DNA of 32,053 nucleotides, taken from assembly GCF_004348735.1 (NCBI RefSeq), contig NZ_SMKT01000104.1:1-32053 (forward strand), written 5' to 3'. Position 1 is the stretch's first letter. The number at the start of each line of letters is the position of its first letter. The DNA is from Actinomadura sp. KC06 (GTDB lineage Bacteria > Actinomycetota > Actinomycetes > Streptosporangiales > Streptosporangiaceae). Of the stretch, positions 1 through 9,992 are shown in pieces. The notes beneath the pieces are model-generated. The model was not told where the DNA came from. It was given only the letters and a program-made list of their open reading frames with translations, and ran no database searches. The translations under genes were made by a program, and so were the position numbers.

Positions 1-2717
1 TCGTCGACCATTTCGCCGCCCAGGGCCGCAAGACGACCCGCCTGCGGGTGTCGCACGCGTTCCATTCGCCGCTCATGGACCCGATGCTGGACGACTTCCG
101 CAAGATCGCCGAAAGCCTGAACTACGAGGCCCCGGCCACCCCGATCGTGTCCACCCTCACCGGCAAGGCCGTCACGGCCGAGCAGATCGGCACGGCCGAG
201 TACTGGGTGCGGCATGCGCGAGAGGCGGTCCGCTTCGCTGACGCCGTCGAGGCGCTGCACGCGGAAGGCGTACTCAGATTCCTTGAAGTGGGACCGGACG
301 GTGTGTTGTCCGCGCTGGTCAGGTCGACGGTGGACGAGGCCACGGCCGTCCCCGCACTGCGCGCCGGGCAGGACGAGCCGACCGCGCTGCTCACCGCGAT
401 CGGACACCTCCACGCCGACGGCGCCGATGTCGACTGGCGCGCAGTGTTCGCCGGACGCGGCGGCCGCCGGGTCGAGCTGCCGACCTACGCCTTCCAGCGG
501 AAGCGGTACTGGACGGAACCGGCGGCGAGCGTGCGGGCTCCGGCGCAGGCCCCCGCCGACGGCGTCGACTCCGCGTTCTGGGACGCGGTCGAGCGGGAGG
601 ACCTGCCCGCGCTGGCCGAGGGGCTCGACCTCGAAGCGTCCGCGCTGGGCGACGTCCTGCCCGCGCTGTCGTCCTGGCGGCGCCGTCACCTTGAGCGTTC
701 CGCCGCCGATTCGTGGCGCTACCGGATCGTGTGGAAGCCGATCCCGGACCGGACGGAGAGCGCGCTGCCCGGGACCTGGCTGGTGGCCGTCCCGGAAGGG
801 CACGGCGACCGGGAGCCGGTCACCTCGATCCTCGAAGGGCTCGCGGCGCAGGGCGCGCGGGTCGTCCCGATGGACGTGGCGGGAGACGAGGACCGGGCCG
901 CGCTGTCCCTCCGGCTGGCCGGCCACGAGGATGCGGACGGCGTGCTGTCGCTGCTCGCGTTCGACGACCGCGTCCATCCGCGGCACCCGACGCTGACGCT
1001 CGGGACCGCCGGGACGATCACGCTGGCGCAGGCGCTGGGCGATGCCGGGAGCGGGGCGCGGCTGTGGTGCGTCACGTCCGGGGCCGTGGCCGTCGACCGG
1101 TCCGCGGAGCTGACCGATCCGGCGCAGGCGTCGCTGTGGGGGCTCGGGACGGTGCTCGGCCTGGAGAACCCCGCGACCTGGGGCGGCATGGTCGACCTGC
1201 CCGCCGTCGTGGACGGCCGTGCGGTGCGCCGCCTCTGCGGCGTCCTGTCGGGCGCGGACGGCGACCAGCTCGCGATCCGACCCGCCAAGGTCGCCGCGCG
1301 GCGGATGGTCCGCGCCTCCGCCGCGGCGCCGGACGGGACCATGAACGGGACGACAACGTGGCGGCCGCGCGGGACCGTGCTGGTCACCGGCGGGACGGGC
1401 GGCATCGGCGCGCATGTGGCGCGCTGGCTCGCGCGGGGCGGCGCCGGGCACATCGTGCTGACCAGCCGCCGCGGCCCGAGCGCCGAGGGCGCCGCGGAGC
1501 TGGAGGCGGAGCTGGCGGCGCTGGGCGCACGGGTGACGATCGCTGCCTGCGACGTCGCGGACCGCGACGCCGTCCGCGAGCTGCTCGACGCGCTTGACGC
1601 GCCCGCCGCACCCGCAGGAAATGATCATCCGCTGACCGCGGTCGTGCACGCGGCGGGCGTCCTCGGCGACGGCAAGGCGCTGGCGGACCTGCCGGTCGAG
1701 GAATTCGCCGAGATCGGCCGCGCGAAGATCGCCGGTGCGCGGCATCTCGACGAGCTGCTCGGCGACCGGCCGCTGGACGCGTTCGTGCTGTTCTCGTCCG
1801 GCGCCGCGGCCTGGGGCGGCGCGGGGCAGTCCGCGTACGGGGCCGCCAACGCCTACCTGGACGCGCTCGCGCACCGGCGGCGGGCGCGCGGCCTGACCGC
1901 CACCGCCGTCGCCTGGGGCGCCTGGGACGCCGGGATGGTCGACACGGAGGTCGGCGCCGCCAGCCGGCGGCTCGGGCTGGCGGCGATGGAGCCGGGGGCG
2001 GCGATCGGCGTGCTCCAGCGGGCGCTCGACCACGACGAGAGCCACCTCGTCGTCGCCGACATCGACTGGACCCGGTTCGCCGCCGCGTACACGCTCACGC
2101 GGCGCCGTCCGCTCCTGGACGACCTGCCCGAGGTGCGGCAGGCCCTCGACGGGGACGCGGAGGCGGCGCCGTCCGGGGCCGACGACCAGGCCGCGCGGCT
2201 CGCCGCGATGTCCGAGGCCGAACGCGGCCGTGCGCTGCGCGACCTCGTCCGCGCGCACGTCGCCGCCGTGCTCGGCCACGACGACGCCGCCGCGCTGGAA
2301 CCGGGCCGGGCCTTCACCGACCTCGGGCTCGACTCCGTCGCCGCGGTGGAGCTGAGGTCCCGGCTGAGCGCGGCCACCGGCCGGCGGCTGCCCGCGACCC
2401 TGGCCTTCGACCACGCGTCCCCGGCGGCGCTCGCGGCGCACCTCACCGACCTGCTGCGGCCGGACGGCGGCGCGGGCGGCGACGCCCCCGGCGACCGTCC
2501 GATCGGCGCCGAGCTGGACCGGCTCGAAGAGGCGCTCGCGGCGCTCCCGGCGGAGGAGGCCGAACGCGGCAGGCTCGCCGCCCGCCTGCAGAGCATGGCG
2601 GCGCGGCTGACCGAGCCCGCCGGAGCGCGGGACGCGGCGGCGGTCGCGGACCGGCTGGAGCACGCGAGCGCCGACGACATCTTCGACTTCATCGACAAAG
2701 ACCTCGGCATGGCCTGA
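1..2717 (+). CDS. Modular type I PKS, C-terminal part: [AT]-KR-ACP (5' end outside window)
   Basis: The reading frame is open from base 3, so the gene enters from the left; the first methionine-type codon (GTG at 48) lies inside the AT and is not a start. Counting residues from base 3, the end of an AT comes first. It carries HAFH just after RVS, the signature of malonyl-CoA selection. Next are a structural pseudo-KR, a catalytic KR (TGGTGGIG near residue 460) and an ACP with its phosphopantetheine serine in GLDSV (codon at 2334). There is no DH. The KR keeps its Ser, Tyr (codon 1836) and Asn. It has Trp eight residues and Gln three residues before that Tyr and lacks the LDD motif, so by Caffrey-type rules it is A1, predicting an L-configured hydroxyl left in the chain. 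The C-terminus (ADDIFDFIDKDLGMA) is a docking segment. The next PKS starts 14 nt downstream. Confidence 0.93.
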   Translation, partial: VDHFAAQGRKTTRLRVSHAFHSPLMDPMLDDFRKIAESLNYEAPATPIVSTLTGKAVTAEQIGTAEYWVRHAREAVRFADAVEALHAEGVLRFLEVGPDGVLSALVRSTVDEATAVPALRAGQDEPTALLTAIGHLHADGADVDWRAVFAGRGGRRVELPTYAFQRKRYWTEPAASVRAPAQAPADGVDSAFWDAVEREDLPALAEGLDLEASALGDVLPALSSWRRRHLERSAADSWRYRIVWKPIPDRTESALPGTWLVAVPEGHGDREPVTSILEGLAAQGARVVPMDVAGDEDRAALSLRLAGHEDADGVLSLLAFDDRVHPRHPTLTLGTAGTITLAQALGDAGSGARLWCVTSGAVAVDRSAELTDPAQASLWGLGTVLGLENPATWGGMVDLPAVVDGRAVRRLCGVLSGADGDQLAIRPAKVAARRMVRASAAAPDGTMNGTTTWRPRGTVLVTGGTGGIGAHVARWLARGGAGHIVLTSRRGPSAEGAAELEAELAALGARVTIAACDVADRDAVRELLDALDAPAAPAGNDHPLTAVVHAAGVLGDGKALADLPVEEFAEIGRAKIAGARHLDELLGDRPLDAFVLFSSGAAAWGGAGQSAYGAANAYLDALAHRRRARGLTATAVAWGAWDAGMVDTEVGAASRRLGLAAMEPGAAIGVLQRALDHDESHLVVADIDWTRFAAAYTLTRRRPLLDDLPEVRQALDGDAEAAPSGADDQAARLAAMSEAERGRALRDLVRAHVAAVLGHDDAAALEPGRAFTDLGLDSVAAVELRSRLSAATGRRLPATLAFDHASPAALAAHLTDLLRPDGGAGGDAPGDRPIGAELDRLEEALAALPAEEAERGRLAARLQSMAARLTEPAGARDAAAVADRLEHASADDIFDFIDKDLGMA

Positions 2718-2731
2718 CCGGAAAGGCTGCA

Positions 2732-5700
2732 ATGGCGAACGACGCGAAGCTCCTGGACTATCTCAAGCGGGTGACCGCCGAACTGCACCAGACCCGCGAG
2801 CGGCTGCGGGAGGCGGAGGCGGCCGAGCCCGAGCCGATCGCCATCGTCGCGATGAGCTGCCGGTACCCGGGCGGGGTCCGCTCGCCCGAGGACCTGTGGC
2901 GGCTCGTCGCGGACGGCGGCGACGCGATCTCCGCGTTCCCGTCCGACCGGGGCTGGGACACCGACGCGCTGTTCGACGCCGACCCCGACCGGCCGAACAC
3001 CAGCTACGTCCGCGAGGGCGGCTTCGTCCACGACGCCGGCGACTTCGACGCCGGGTTCTTCGGCATCTCACCGCGCGAGGCGCTGACGATGGACCCGCAG
3101 CAGCGGATCGCGCTGGAGCTGTCGTGGGAGGCGTGCGAACGCGCCGGCATCGACCCGGAGTCCCTCCGGGAGGGACGGGTCGGCGTGTTCGTCGGGTCGG
3201 GCGGGCAGGACTACGCATACGTGCTCGACGCGATGCCCGAGACCGAGGAGGCGTACCTCAGCACCGCCAACGCCGCGTCGGTGATCTCCGGCCGGATCGC
3301 GTACACGCTGGGCCTGGAAGGGCCCGCGCTCACCGTCGACACCGCGTGCTCGTCCTCGCTGGTGGCGCTGCACCTCGCCGGGCAGGCGCTGCGGAACGGG
3401 GAATGCGACCTCGCGCTCGCCGGCGGCGTCCTCGTCATGTCGCTGCCGGTGCCGTTCATCGCGTTCAGCAGGCAGCGCGGGCTGGCGCCGGACGGGCGCT
3501 GCAAGGCGTTCTCGGCGAGCGCCGACGGCACCGGCTGGGCGGAGGGCGCCGGGATCCTCCTGCTGGAACGGCTGTCGGACGCCCGCCGCAACCGCCACCC
3601 CGTGCTGGCGGTGGTGCGCGGCTCGGCGATCAACCAGGACGGCGCGTCCAACGGGCTGACCGCGCCGAACGGCCCCGCGCAGCAGCGGCTGATCCGGCAG
3701 GCGCTGGCGGAGGCGCGGCTGCCCGCCGGGCACGTCGACGCCGTCGAGGGGCACGGCACCGGGACGACGCTCGGCGACCCGATCGAGGCGCAGGCGCTGC
3801 TCGCGACGTACGGGCGGGACCGCCCCGAGGGGCGTCCGCTGTGGCTCGGGTCGATCAAGTCGAACATCGGGCACGCGCAGGCCGCGGCGGGCGTGGGCGG
3901 CCTGGTCAAGATGGTGATGGCGATGCGGCACGGGACGCTCCCGAAGACGCTGCACGTGTCGGAGCCGTCGCCGCACGTCGACTGGGACGACGGCGCCGTC
4001 CGGCTGCTGACCGAGGCGGTGCCGTGGCCGGAGACCGGGCGGCCGCGCCGGGCGGCCGTGTCCTCGTTCGGCGTCAGCGGCACCAACGCGCACGTGATCA
4101 TCGAGGAGGCGCCGGACGAGGAACCGGCCCTCGCCGAACCGGACCGGCGGCCCGGCATCGTCCCCGTGCCCTGGCCGGTGTCCGCCCGCACGCCCGCCGC
4201 GCTGCGCGCCCAGGCCGACCGGATCCGCGCGCACCTGGACGGCGACGCCGGCACGGCGCTCGACGTCGGATACTCGCTCGCGACCGGCCGCGCGGCGCTG
4301 GAGCACCGGGCGGTCGTCCTGGCCGGCGACGCGGAGTCCGGGCTGCGGGGCCTGGCGGCCGTCGCGTCCGGGGAGACGCGCGCGGACGTCCAGACCGGCA
4401 CGGCCACCGACGGCGCGACGGCCTTCCTCTTCTCGGGCCAGGGCGCGCAGCGCCTCGGGATGGGCCGGGAGCTGCACGAGGCGTTCCCGGTGTTCGCCGA
4501 CGCCTTCGACGCGGTCTGCGCGGAACTGGACCAGCACCTGGACCGCCCGCTGCGGGACGTGCTGTGGTCCGACGCCGAACTCCTGGACCAGACGATGTTC
4601 ACCCAGGCCGGGCTGTTCGCGATCGAGGTCGCGCTGTTCCGCCTCCTCGAATCGTGGGGCGTCCGCCCCGATTTCCTGGCCGGGCATTCCATCGGTGAGC
4701 TGGCCGCCGCGCACGTCGCCGGGGTCTGGTCGCTGCCGGACGCGGCGAAGCTGGTGGCGGCGCGCGGACGCCTGATGCAGGCCCTTCCGGCGGGCGGCGC
4801 GATGGCGGCGGTGCAGGCGTCCGAGGACGAGGTCACCGCACTGCTGGGCGACGGGCCGGTCGCCGTCGCCGCCGTGAACGGCCCCGAATCGGTCGTGGTC
4901 TCCGGGGCCGAGGACGACGTCGTCCGTATCACCGGCCACTTCGCCGCACGGCACCGGAAGACGACCCGGCTGCGGGTGTCGCACGCGTTCCACTCGCCGC
5001 TCATGGACCCGATGCTCGACGAGTTCCGCGGCGTCGCCGAAAGCCTCTCCTACGCGGAGCCGTCCGTGCCGATCTGCTCGACCGTGACCGGACGGATCGC
5101 CGCCGCCGGAGAGCTGGGGACGCCCTGCTACTGGGTGCGGCACGCCCGCGAGGCCGTCCGCTTCCACGACGGCGTCCGCTCCCTGCGATCCGAGGGCGTG
5201 ACACGCTTCGCCGAACTGGGGCCCGACGCCGTCCTCGCGGCCATGGCGCAGGCGTGCTTGGACGACGAGGACGCGGCCCGCGTCACCACGGTCCCGGTGC
5301 TCCGCGCCGACCAGCCGGAACCGGCGGCGCTGCTCGCCGCGATCGGGCGGCTTTTCGTCAGCGGCGCCCGCCCGGACTGGAACGCCGTGTTCGCCAGGAC
5401 CGGCGCGCGGCGGGTGGACCTGCCGACCTACCCGTTCCAGCGGAGGCGGTACTGGCCCGACACGGCCGCGGGCCCCGTGGGCGATGTCGGCGCGGCCGGA
5501 CTGGAACCGGCCGGGCATCCGCTGCTCGGCGCCGTGGTCGCGGCGCCCGAATCCGGCGGCGCCGTCCTCACCGGCCGCCTGTCGCCGGGCGCGCGGCCGT
5601 GGCTGGCCGGACATGACGTGCTCGGGTACGCCGTGCTGCCCGGCGCCGCGTTCGTGGAGCTTCTGGTGCGCGCCGGCGACGAGGTCGGTTGCGGCGTGAT

Positions 5701-8263
5701 CGAGGAGCTGACCCTGCACGACCCGCTGGTGCTGCCCGCGGGCGGGGCGGTTGCCGTCCAGGTGGTAGCGGGGGAGGAGGACGCGTCCGGCGAGCGGCCG
5801 GTGAGCGTGTTCTCCCGTCCCGCCGACGCCCCGCCGGACCGGCCGTGGACCCGCAACGCCACCGGGACCCTCGCCCCCGGACCGGGGCCGGCCCCGGAGC
5901 CCGGCCCGGCCGAATGGCCACCGCCGGGCGCGGACGCCCTCGACGTCGACGGCGCCTACGAGCGGCTCCTCGCCCGCGGACACGCCTACGGGGAGGTGTT
6001 CCAGGGGCTGCGCGCGGCGTGGCGGCGCGGAGACGACCTTTTCGCCGAGGTCGCCCTTCCTGAGAGCGCCGCCGCCGAGGCGGGCGGCTTCGGCGTCCAC
6101 CCGGCGCTGCTCGACGCGGCGGCCCACGTCCTCCTGCTCGACGGCGCGGACGGCGCCGAACCCGGCGAAGCCGTCCTGGCCGCCGATTGGCGACAGGTGC
6201 GCCTGCACGCGGCGGGCGCGTCGGCGGCGCGGGTCCGGATCTCGCCCGCCGGGGACGGCGCCTGGAGCGTGTCGCTGGACGACGAGTCCGGGAAGCCGGT
6301 GCTCACCTGCCGCGCCATGTCGACGCGCCCGCTCCCGGCCGCGCTGCTCGACGCCGCCGACGCCCGCCACGACGACCTCCTCGAAATCGGCTGGGCCCCG
6401 CTCGCCCTCGATGCCACCGCTCCGGCGAGCTGCGCAGTGCTGGGCGAGGACACGCTCGGGCTGGACGGGACCGTCCCGCGGTTCCCGGATCTGGCCGCGC
6501 TGACCGCCGCCGGATCCCCGCCGCCGGACACGGTGCTGTTCGCCCCCGCGCCCGCGTCCCCCGGGACCACCGCCGACATTCCCGGCACCGTGCACCGGGC
6601 CGCGCACGACGTGCTGCGGCTGATCCAGGACTGGCTCGCCGACGAGCGCCTGGCCGCGTCCCGGCTGGTCGTGGTGACCAGCGGCGCGGTGGCGGCGACC
6701 GACCGCGAGCATCCCGGCGACCTCGCCGGGGCCGCGCTGTGGGGCCTCGTCCGCGTCGCGCACGCCGAGAACCCGGACCGGTTCGCCCTCATCGACGTCG
6801 ACGCCGACCCCGAATCGGCGCGTGTGCTCCCGGCCGCCGCCGGGCTCGCCGAACCCGAGCTGGCGCTGCGCGGCGGCGTGCCGCACCGGCCGCGCCTCGC
6901 CGCCGTCCCCTCCCGGTACCCGGCACCGCCCGAATGGGACCCGGACGGCACCGTCCTGATCACCGGCGGGACCGGCGGCCTCGGCACCCTGATCGCCCGG
7001 CACCTGGTGACGGCGCACGGCGTCCGCAGGCTGCTGCTGGCCGGCCGCCGCGGCATGGAAGCACCGGGCGCCGCGGAACTCCGCGAGGAGCTGGCGGCGC
7101 TCGGCGCGCACGCCGCGGTGGCCGCCTGCGACCTCGCCGACCGCGACGCCGCCGCCGCGCTGCTGGCGGCGGTCCCGGCCGGGCATCCGCTGACCGCCGT
7201 GATCCACGCGGCGGGCGTCCTCGACGACGGCGTGATCTCCGCGCTCACCCCGGAGCGGATGGACGCCGTCCTGCGCCCCAAGGTCGACGCCGCGTGGAAC
7301 CTGCACGAGCTGACCAGGGAGAAGGACCTCGCCGCGTTCGTGCTGTTCTCCTCGGTGTCCGGGACGCTCGGCGCCGCCGGGCAGGGCAACTACGCGATGG
7401 CGAACGCCTTCCTGGACGGGCTCGCCGCCCACCGCCGCGGGCTGCGGCTTGCGGCGACGTCGCTGGCCTGGGGCCCGTGGGCGGAGGCCGGCGGGATGGC
7501 CGGCCGGCTCGGCGAGGACGAGCTGCGCCGCCACGAACGCTCAGGCGTCCCCGCGCTCTCCACGCAGGACGGTCTGGAGCTGTTCGACCGGACGCTCAGG
7601 ACCGGCGCGCCGGTCCTCGCACCCGTCCGGCTGGACGTCGGCGTGCTGCGGTCCCACGCCGCGTCCGGGGGCGTCCCGGCGATGCTGCACGGCCTGGCCC
7701 GCGTCCCCGCCCGCCGGACCGCCGAGGCGGGCGGCGCGCCGTCGCTGGAGCGGCGGCTCGCCGGCCTGAACGCGCAGGAACGCGCCCGCTTCCTGTTGGA
7801 TCTCGTGCGCGGCCACGTCGCCGCCGTCCTCGGGCACGACGACAAGGACGCCGTCGAACCCGAGCGGGCGTTCAGCGAGCTGGGCTTCACCTCGCTCACC
7901 GCGGTGCAGCTGCGGAACGCGCTGAACGCCGCCACCGGCCTGCGGCTCCCGGCCACGCTCGTGTTCGACCATCCGACGTCCGCCGCCATCGCCGGGCTGC
8001 TCCAGGAGGAGCTCGGCGCGGGCGTCGCGGCGGAACCGGCGCTGGACGCGGAACTGGCCAGGCTGGAGCGGGCGCTGGCCGCCGTCCGGCCGGACGAGGC
8101 CGAGCACGCCCGCGTCGCCGCCCGGCTCCGCGCGATGGCGGCCCGATGGGTCGAGACCCGCCGCGACGCGCCGGACGAGGCCGCGCCCGGCGACGACCTG
8201 GCGGCGGTGACGGCGGGAGAGCTGTTCGACATCCTCGACGGCGAGCTGGAGACACCGGCCTGA
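2732..8263 (+). CDS. Modular type I PKS, one complete module KS-AT-DH-KR-ACP
   Basis: This 1843-residue protein starts at ATG 2732 after a GGAAAGG ribosome site. The N-terminus is a short charged coiled-coil docking segment (about 1-35) that suits the C-terminus of the preceding protein. Domains: KS about 35-460 (Cys206 in TACSSS, His341, His381); AT about 567-860 (Ser653 in GHSIGE, HAFH 751-754, so malonyl-CoA); DH about 928-1200 (His961 in HDVLGYAVLP, Asp1128 in DAAAH); KR about 1405-1590 (Tyr1554, LDD motif, B-type); ACP (Ser1721 in GFTSL). Predicted output is one malonate extension reduced to a trans double bond. One oddity is that the DH motif usually written GYxYGPxF reads GHAYGEVF. The protein ends in a docking-like tail (AGELFDILDGELETPA) with no thioesterase, so another PKS outside the window must follow it. 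Confidence 0.95.
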   Translation: MANDAKLLDYLKRVTAELHQTRERLREAEAAEPEPIAIVAMSCRYPGGVRSPEDLWRLVADGGDAISAFPSDRGWDTDALFDADPDRPNTSYVREGGFVHDAGDFDAGFFGISPREALTMDPQQRIALELSWEACERAGIDPESLREGRVGVFVGSGGQDYAYVLDAMPETEEAYLSTANAASVISGRIAYTLGLEGPALTVDTACSSSLVALHLAGQALRNGECDLALAGGVLVMSLPVPFIAFSRQRGLAPDGRCKAFSASADGTGWAEGAGILLLERLSDARRNRHPVLAVVRGSAINQDGASNGLTAPNGPAQQRLIRQALAEARLPAGHVDAVEGHGTGTTLGDPIEAQALLATYGRDRPEGRPLWLGSIKSNIGHAQAAAGVGGLVKMVMAMRHGTLPKTLHVSEPSPHVDWDDGAVRLLTEAVPWPETGRPRRAAVSSFGVSGTNAHVIIEEAPDEEPALAEPDRRPGIVPVPWPVSARTPAALRAQADRIRAHLDGDAGTALDVGYSLATGRAALEHRAVVLAGDAESGLRGLAAVASGETRADVQTGTATDGATAFLFSGQGAQRLGMGRELHEAFPVFADAFDAVCAELDQHLDRPLRDVLWSDAELLDQTMFTQAGLFAIEVALFRLLESWGVRPDFLAGHSIGELAAAHVAGVWSLPDAAKLVAARGRLMQALPAGGAMAAVQASEDEVTALLGDGPVAVAAVNGPESVVVSGAEDDVVRITGHFAARHRKTTRLRVSHAFHSPLMDPMLDEFRGVAESLSYAEPSVPICSTVTGRIAAAGELGTPCYWVRHAREAVRFHDGVRSLRSEGVTRFAELGPDAVLAAMAQACLDDEDAARVTTVPVLRADQPEPAALLAAIGRLFVSGARPDWNAVFARTGARRVDLPTYPFQRRRYWPDTAAGPVGDVGAAGLEPAGHPLLGAVVAAPESGGAVLTGRLSPGARPWLAGHDVLGYAVLPGAAFVELLVRAGDEVGCGVIEELTLHDPLVLPAGGAVAVQVVAGEEDASGERPVSVFSRPADAPPDRPWTRNATGTLAPGPGPAPEPGPAEWPPPGADALDVDGAYERLLARGHAYGEVFQGLRAAWRRGDDLFAEVALPESAAAEAGGFGVHPALLDAAAHVLLLDGADGAEPGEAVLAADWRQVRLHAAGASAARVRISPAGDGAWSVSLDDESGKPVLTCRAMSTRPLPAALLDAADARHDDLLEIGWAPLALDATAPASCAVLGEDTLGLDGTVPRFPDLAALTAAGSPPPDTVLFAPAPASPGTTADIPGTVHRAAHDVLRLIQDWLADERLAASRLVVVTSGAVAATDREHPGDLAGAALWGLVRVAHAENPDRFALIDVDADPESARVLPAAAGLAEPELALRGGVPHRPRLAAVPSRYPAPPEWDPDGTVLITGGTGGLGTLIARHLVTAHGVRRLLLAGRRGMEAPGAAELREELAALGAHAAVAACDLADRDAAAALLAAVPAGHPLTAVIHAAGVLDDGVISALTPERMDAVLRPKVDAAWNLHELTREKDLAAFVLFSSVSGTLGAAGQGNYAMANAFLDGLAAHRRGLRLAATSLAWGPWAEAGGMAGRLGEDELRRHERSGVPALSTQDGLELFDRTLRTGAPVLAPVRLDVGVLRSHAASGGVPAMLHGLARVPARRTAEAGGAPSLERRLAGLNAQERARFLLDLVRGHVAAVLGHDDKDAVEPERAFSELGFTSLTAVQLRNALNAATGLRLPATLVFDHPTSAAIAGLLQEELGAGVAAEPALDAELARLERALAAVRPDEAEHARVAARLRAMAARWVETRRDAPDEAAPGDDLAAVTAGELFDILDGELETPA
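3602..3675 (+). repeat. 74-bp exact repeat in KS (copy 1)
   Basis: This is identical base for base to 22101-22174. It encodes the KS stretch VLAVVRGSAINQDG and what follows. Flanking KS sequence is also very similar but not identical. Confidence 0.85.
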
Positions 8264-8271
8264 CCCGGACC

Positions 8272-8297
8272 CGGCCGGCGCGGGGGTACGCCGGCCG
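8272..8297. other. Inverted repeat after the PKS stop
   Basis: Nine-base arms CGGCCGGCG and CGCCGGCCG are separated by eight bases, just downstream of the PKS stop at 8263. It may add to the transcription stop formed by the hairpin at 8321-8349, or be chance in GC-rich DNA. Confidence 0.4.
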
Positions 8298-8320
8298 TGG
8301 CCCGGGCCAGGGGGCCGGAA

Positions 8321-8349
8321 ACCCGGACGGGGCGCCGCCCCGCCCGGGT
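8321..8349. terminator. Probable bidirectional terminator between convergent genes
   Basis: The stem is ACCCGG, one mismatch, CGGGGC, a three-base loop GCC, then GCCCCG, one mismatch, CCGGGT. That gives 12 base pairs with a single A/C mismatch. It sits in the 99-bp gap between the convergent PKS (ends 8263) and MFS gene (ends 8363), where a two-way terminator is expected. No T-run follows, as is usual in actinobacteria. Confidence 0.65.
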
Positions 8350-8362
8350 CTCCGACGTTCTC

Positions 8363-9973
8363 TCAGCCGGCCGGGTGGTCCTGCGGCTCGGCGGCGGCCG
8401 CGGCGGTGGCGGGCGTGGCCTCCGGGACGGCCGCGGCCGACGCGGCCGGTGCGGCGGGCGCGGTCTGGTCGCGAAGCAGGACGAAGGCCGCGACAGCGGT
8501 GGCGGCCATCACCACGGCGCCGATCACGGCGTTGGCGGCCATGCCCTGGACGAACGCCTCCCGCGCCGCGTCCAGGAGCTCGGCCCGCGGCTGCTCCGGG
8601 AGCCTTCCGGCCACCTCGACGGCGCCGCTCAACGTCTCACCCGCCGTGGCGGCGGCCTCCGGCGGCGCGCCCGCCGGGACGGCCCCGTCGATGCCGTGCC
8701 GGTAGAAGGCGGCGCCGACGCTGCCCAGCATCGCCACGCCGAGCGCGCCGCCGAGCTGGTTGCCCGTCGCCGCGAGCGCCGAGACGGCGCCGGCCCGCTC
8801 CGGCGGGGCCGCGCCGAGGATCAGGTCGGCGGTCAGGGTGAGCCCGACGCCGAGGCCGGCGGCCACCGCGGTCGCGCCGACGACCACCAGCGCCAGCGGG
8901 GAGTCCACCGCCACCCGGGTCAGCAGCACGAACCCGGCGGCCGAGATCAGCAGCCCGCCGCCGATGATGCGGGCCGGGGGCAGCGTCCGGGCGAGCGCCG
9001 CCGCGACCGTGGTGGCGACGCCCACCGACAGCGGCGCGGGCAGCGACCACAGCGCCGCCTCCAGCGGCCCCATGCCGTGCACGAGCTGGAGCCACTGCGT
9101 CGTGAAGAGCGCGAACCCGACCATCGCGAACAGCGCGACCAGGTCGACGGCGATCGAGGTGCTGAACGCGCGGAGCCGGAACAGGCCGGTGTCGATCATC
9201 GCGTCCGGCCGCCGCCGCTGGTGGCGCAGGAACAGCACGCCCGCCGCCGCCCCGGCCGCGACGTACAGGACGGGGGCGGCGGCGACACCGTCCTGCGCCA
9301 GCTCTTTGATCCCGTAGATCACCGGCAGCACCGTCGCGAGCGACAGCACCGCGCCGAGCGCCCCGAAGCGTCCGGGCCGGGGCGCGCGGTACTCCGGGAT
9401 CAGGAAGGGCGCCAGTACCAGCAGCAGCACCATCGGCGGCACGTTGATCAGGAAGACCGAGCCCCACCAGAAGTGGTCCAGCAGCACCCCGGACACCAGC
9501 GGGCCGATGGCGGCGCCGCCGGAGAACCCGGCCGTCCACGCCGCGATCGCGGTGCGGCGCTGGACGGGGTCGGTGAACATGGTGCGGATCAGCGCCAGCG
9601 TGGACGGGGCCAGCACCGCGCCCGCCACGCCGAGCGCCGCGCGGGCGCCGATCAGCATGCCCGCGCTGTCGGCGTACGCGGCGGCGACGGACGCGGCGCC
9701 GAACGCGGCGGCGCCGCACAGCAGCAGCCGCCGGCGGCCGAACCGGTCCCCGAGCGCCCCCATCGTGATCAGCAGCCCGGCCAGCAGGAACCCGTAGATG
9801 TCGAGGATCCACAGCTGCTGCGAGGCGGACGGGTCCAGGTCCGCGCTGATGAACGGGACGGCCAGGTAGAGCACCGAGACGTCCATGGAGATGAGCAGGT
9901 TGGCCAGCACGAGGACCGCGAGACCGGTCCATTCCCGCCGGCCGGCCCGCGAGTGAGTTTCGGTGGTGAACAT
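8363..9973 (-). CDS. MFS drug-efflux transporter (DHA2 / 14-helix type)
   Basis: This 536-residue hydrophobic membrane protein starts at ATG 9973 behind GGAGG. The N-terminal helix contains LISMDVSVLYLAVPFI, and the family's loop motif between helices 2 and 3 reads GDRFGRRR. About 14 hydrophobic stretches are present, and the length matches QacA/EmrB-type proton-driven exporters. It is the second gene of a two-gene minus-strand unit, 19 nt after the stop of the adenylating enzyme. The likely role is export of the finished polyketide or self-resistance. The substrate cannot be read from the sequence. The C-terminus ends in an Ala-rich tail after the last membrane segment. Confidence 0.9.
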   Translation of the reverse strand: MFTTETHSRAGRREWTGLAVLVLANLLISMDVSVLYLAVPFISADLDPSASQQLWILDIYGFLLAGLLITMGALGDRFGRRRLLLCGAAAFGAASVAAAYADSAGMLIGARAALGVAGAVLAPSTLALIRTMFTDPVQRRTAIAAWTAGFSGGAAIGPLVSGVLLDHFWWGSVFLINVPPMVLLLVLAPFLIPEYRAPRPGRFGALGAVLSLATVLPVIYGIKELAQDGVAAAPVLYVAAGAAAGVLFLRHQRRRPDAMIDTGLFRLRAFSTSIAVDLVALFAMVGFALFTTQWLQLVHGMGPLEAALWSLPAPLSVGVATTVAAALARTLPPARIIGGGLLISAAGFVLLTRVAVDSPLALVVVGATAVAAGLGVGLTLTADLILGAAPPERAGAVSALAATGNQLGGALGVAMLGSVGAAFYRHGIDGAVPAGAPPEAAATAGETLSGAVEVAGRLPEQPRAELLDAAREAFVQGMAANAVIGAVVMAATAVAAFVLLRDQTAPAAPAASAAAVPEATPATAAAAAEPQDHPAG

Positions 9974-9992
9974 GGTCCTCCGTCGTTGCGTG

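Noticed and set aside
3068..7534. A 1488-codon open frame on the minus strand
   Set aside because: It is antisense to an intact KS-AT-DH-KR module and has no recognisable domain, so it is a composition artefact.
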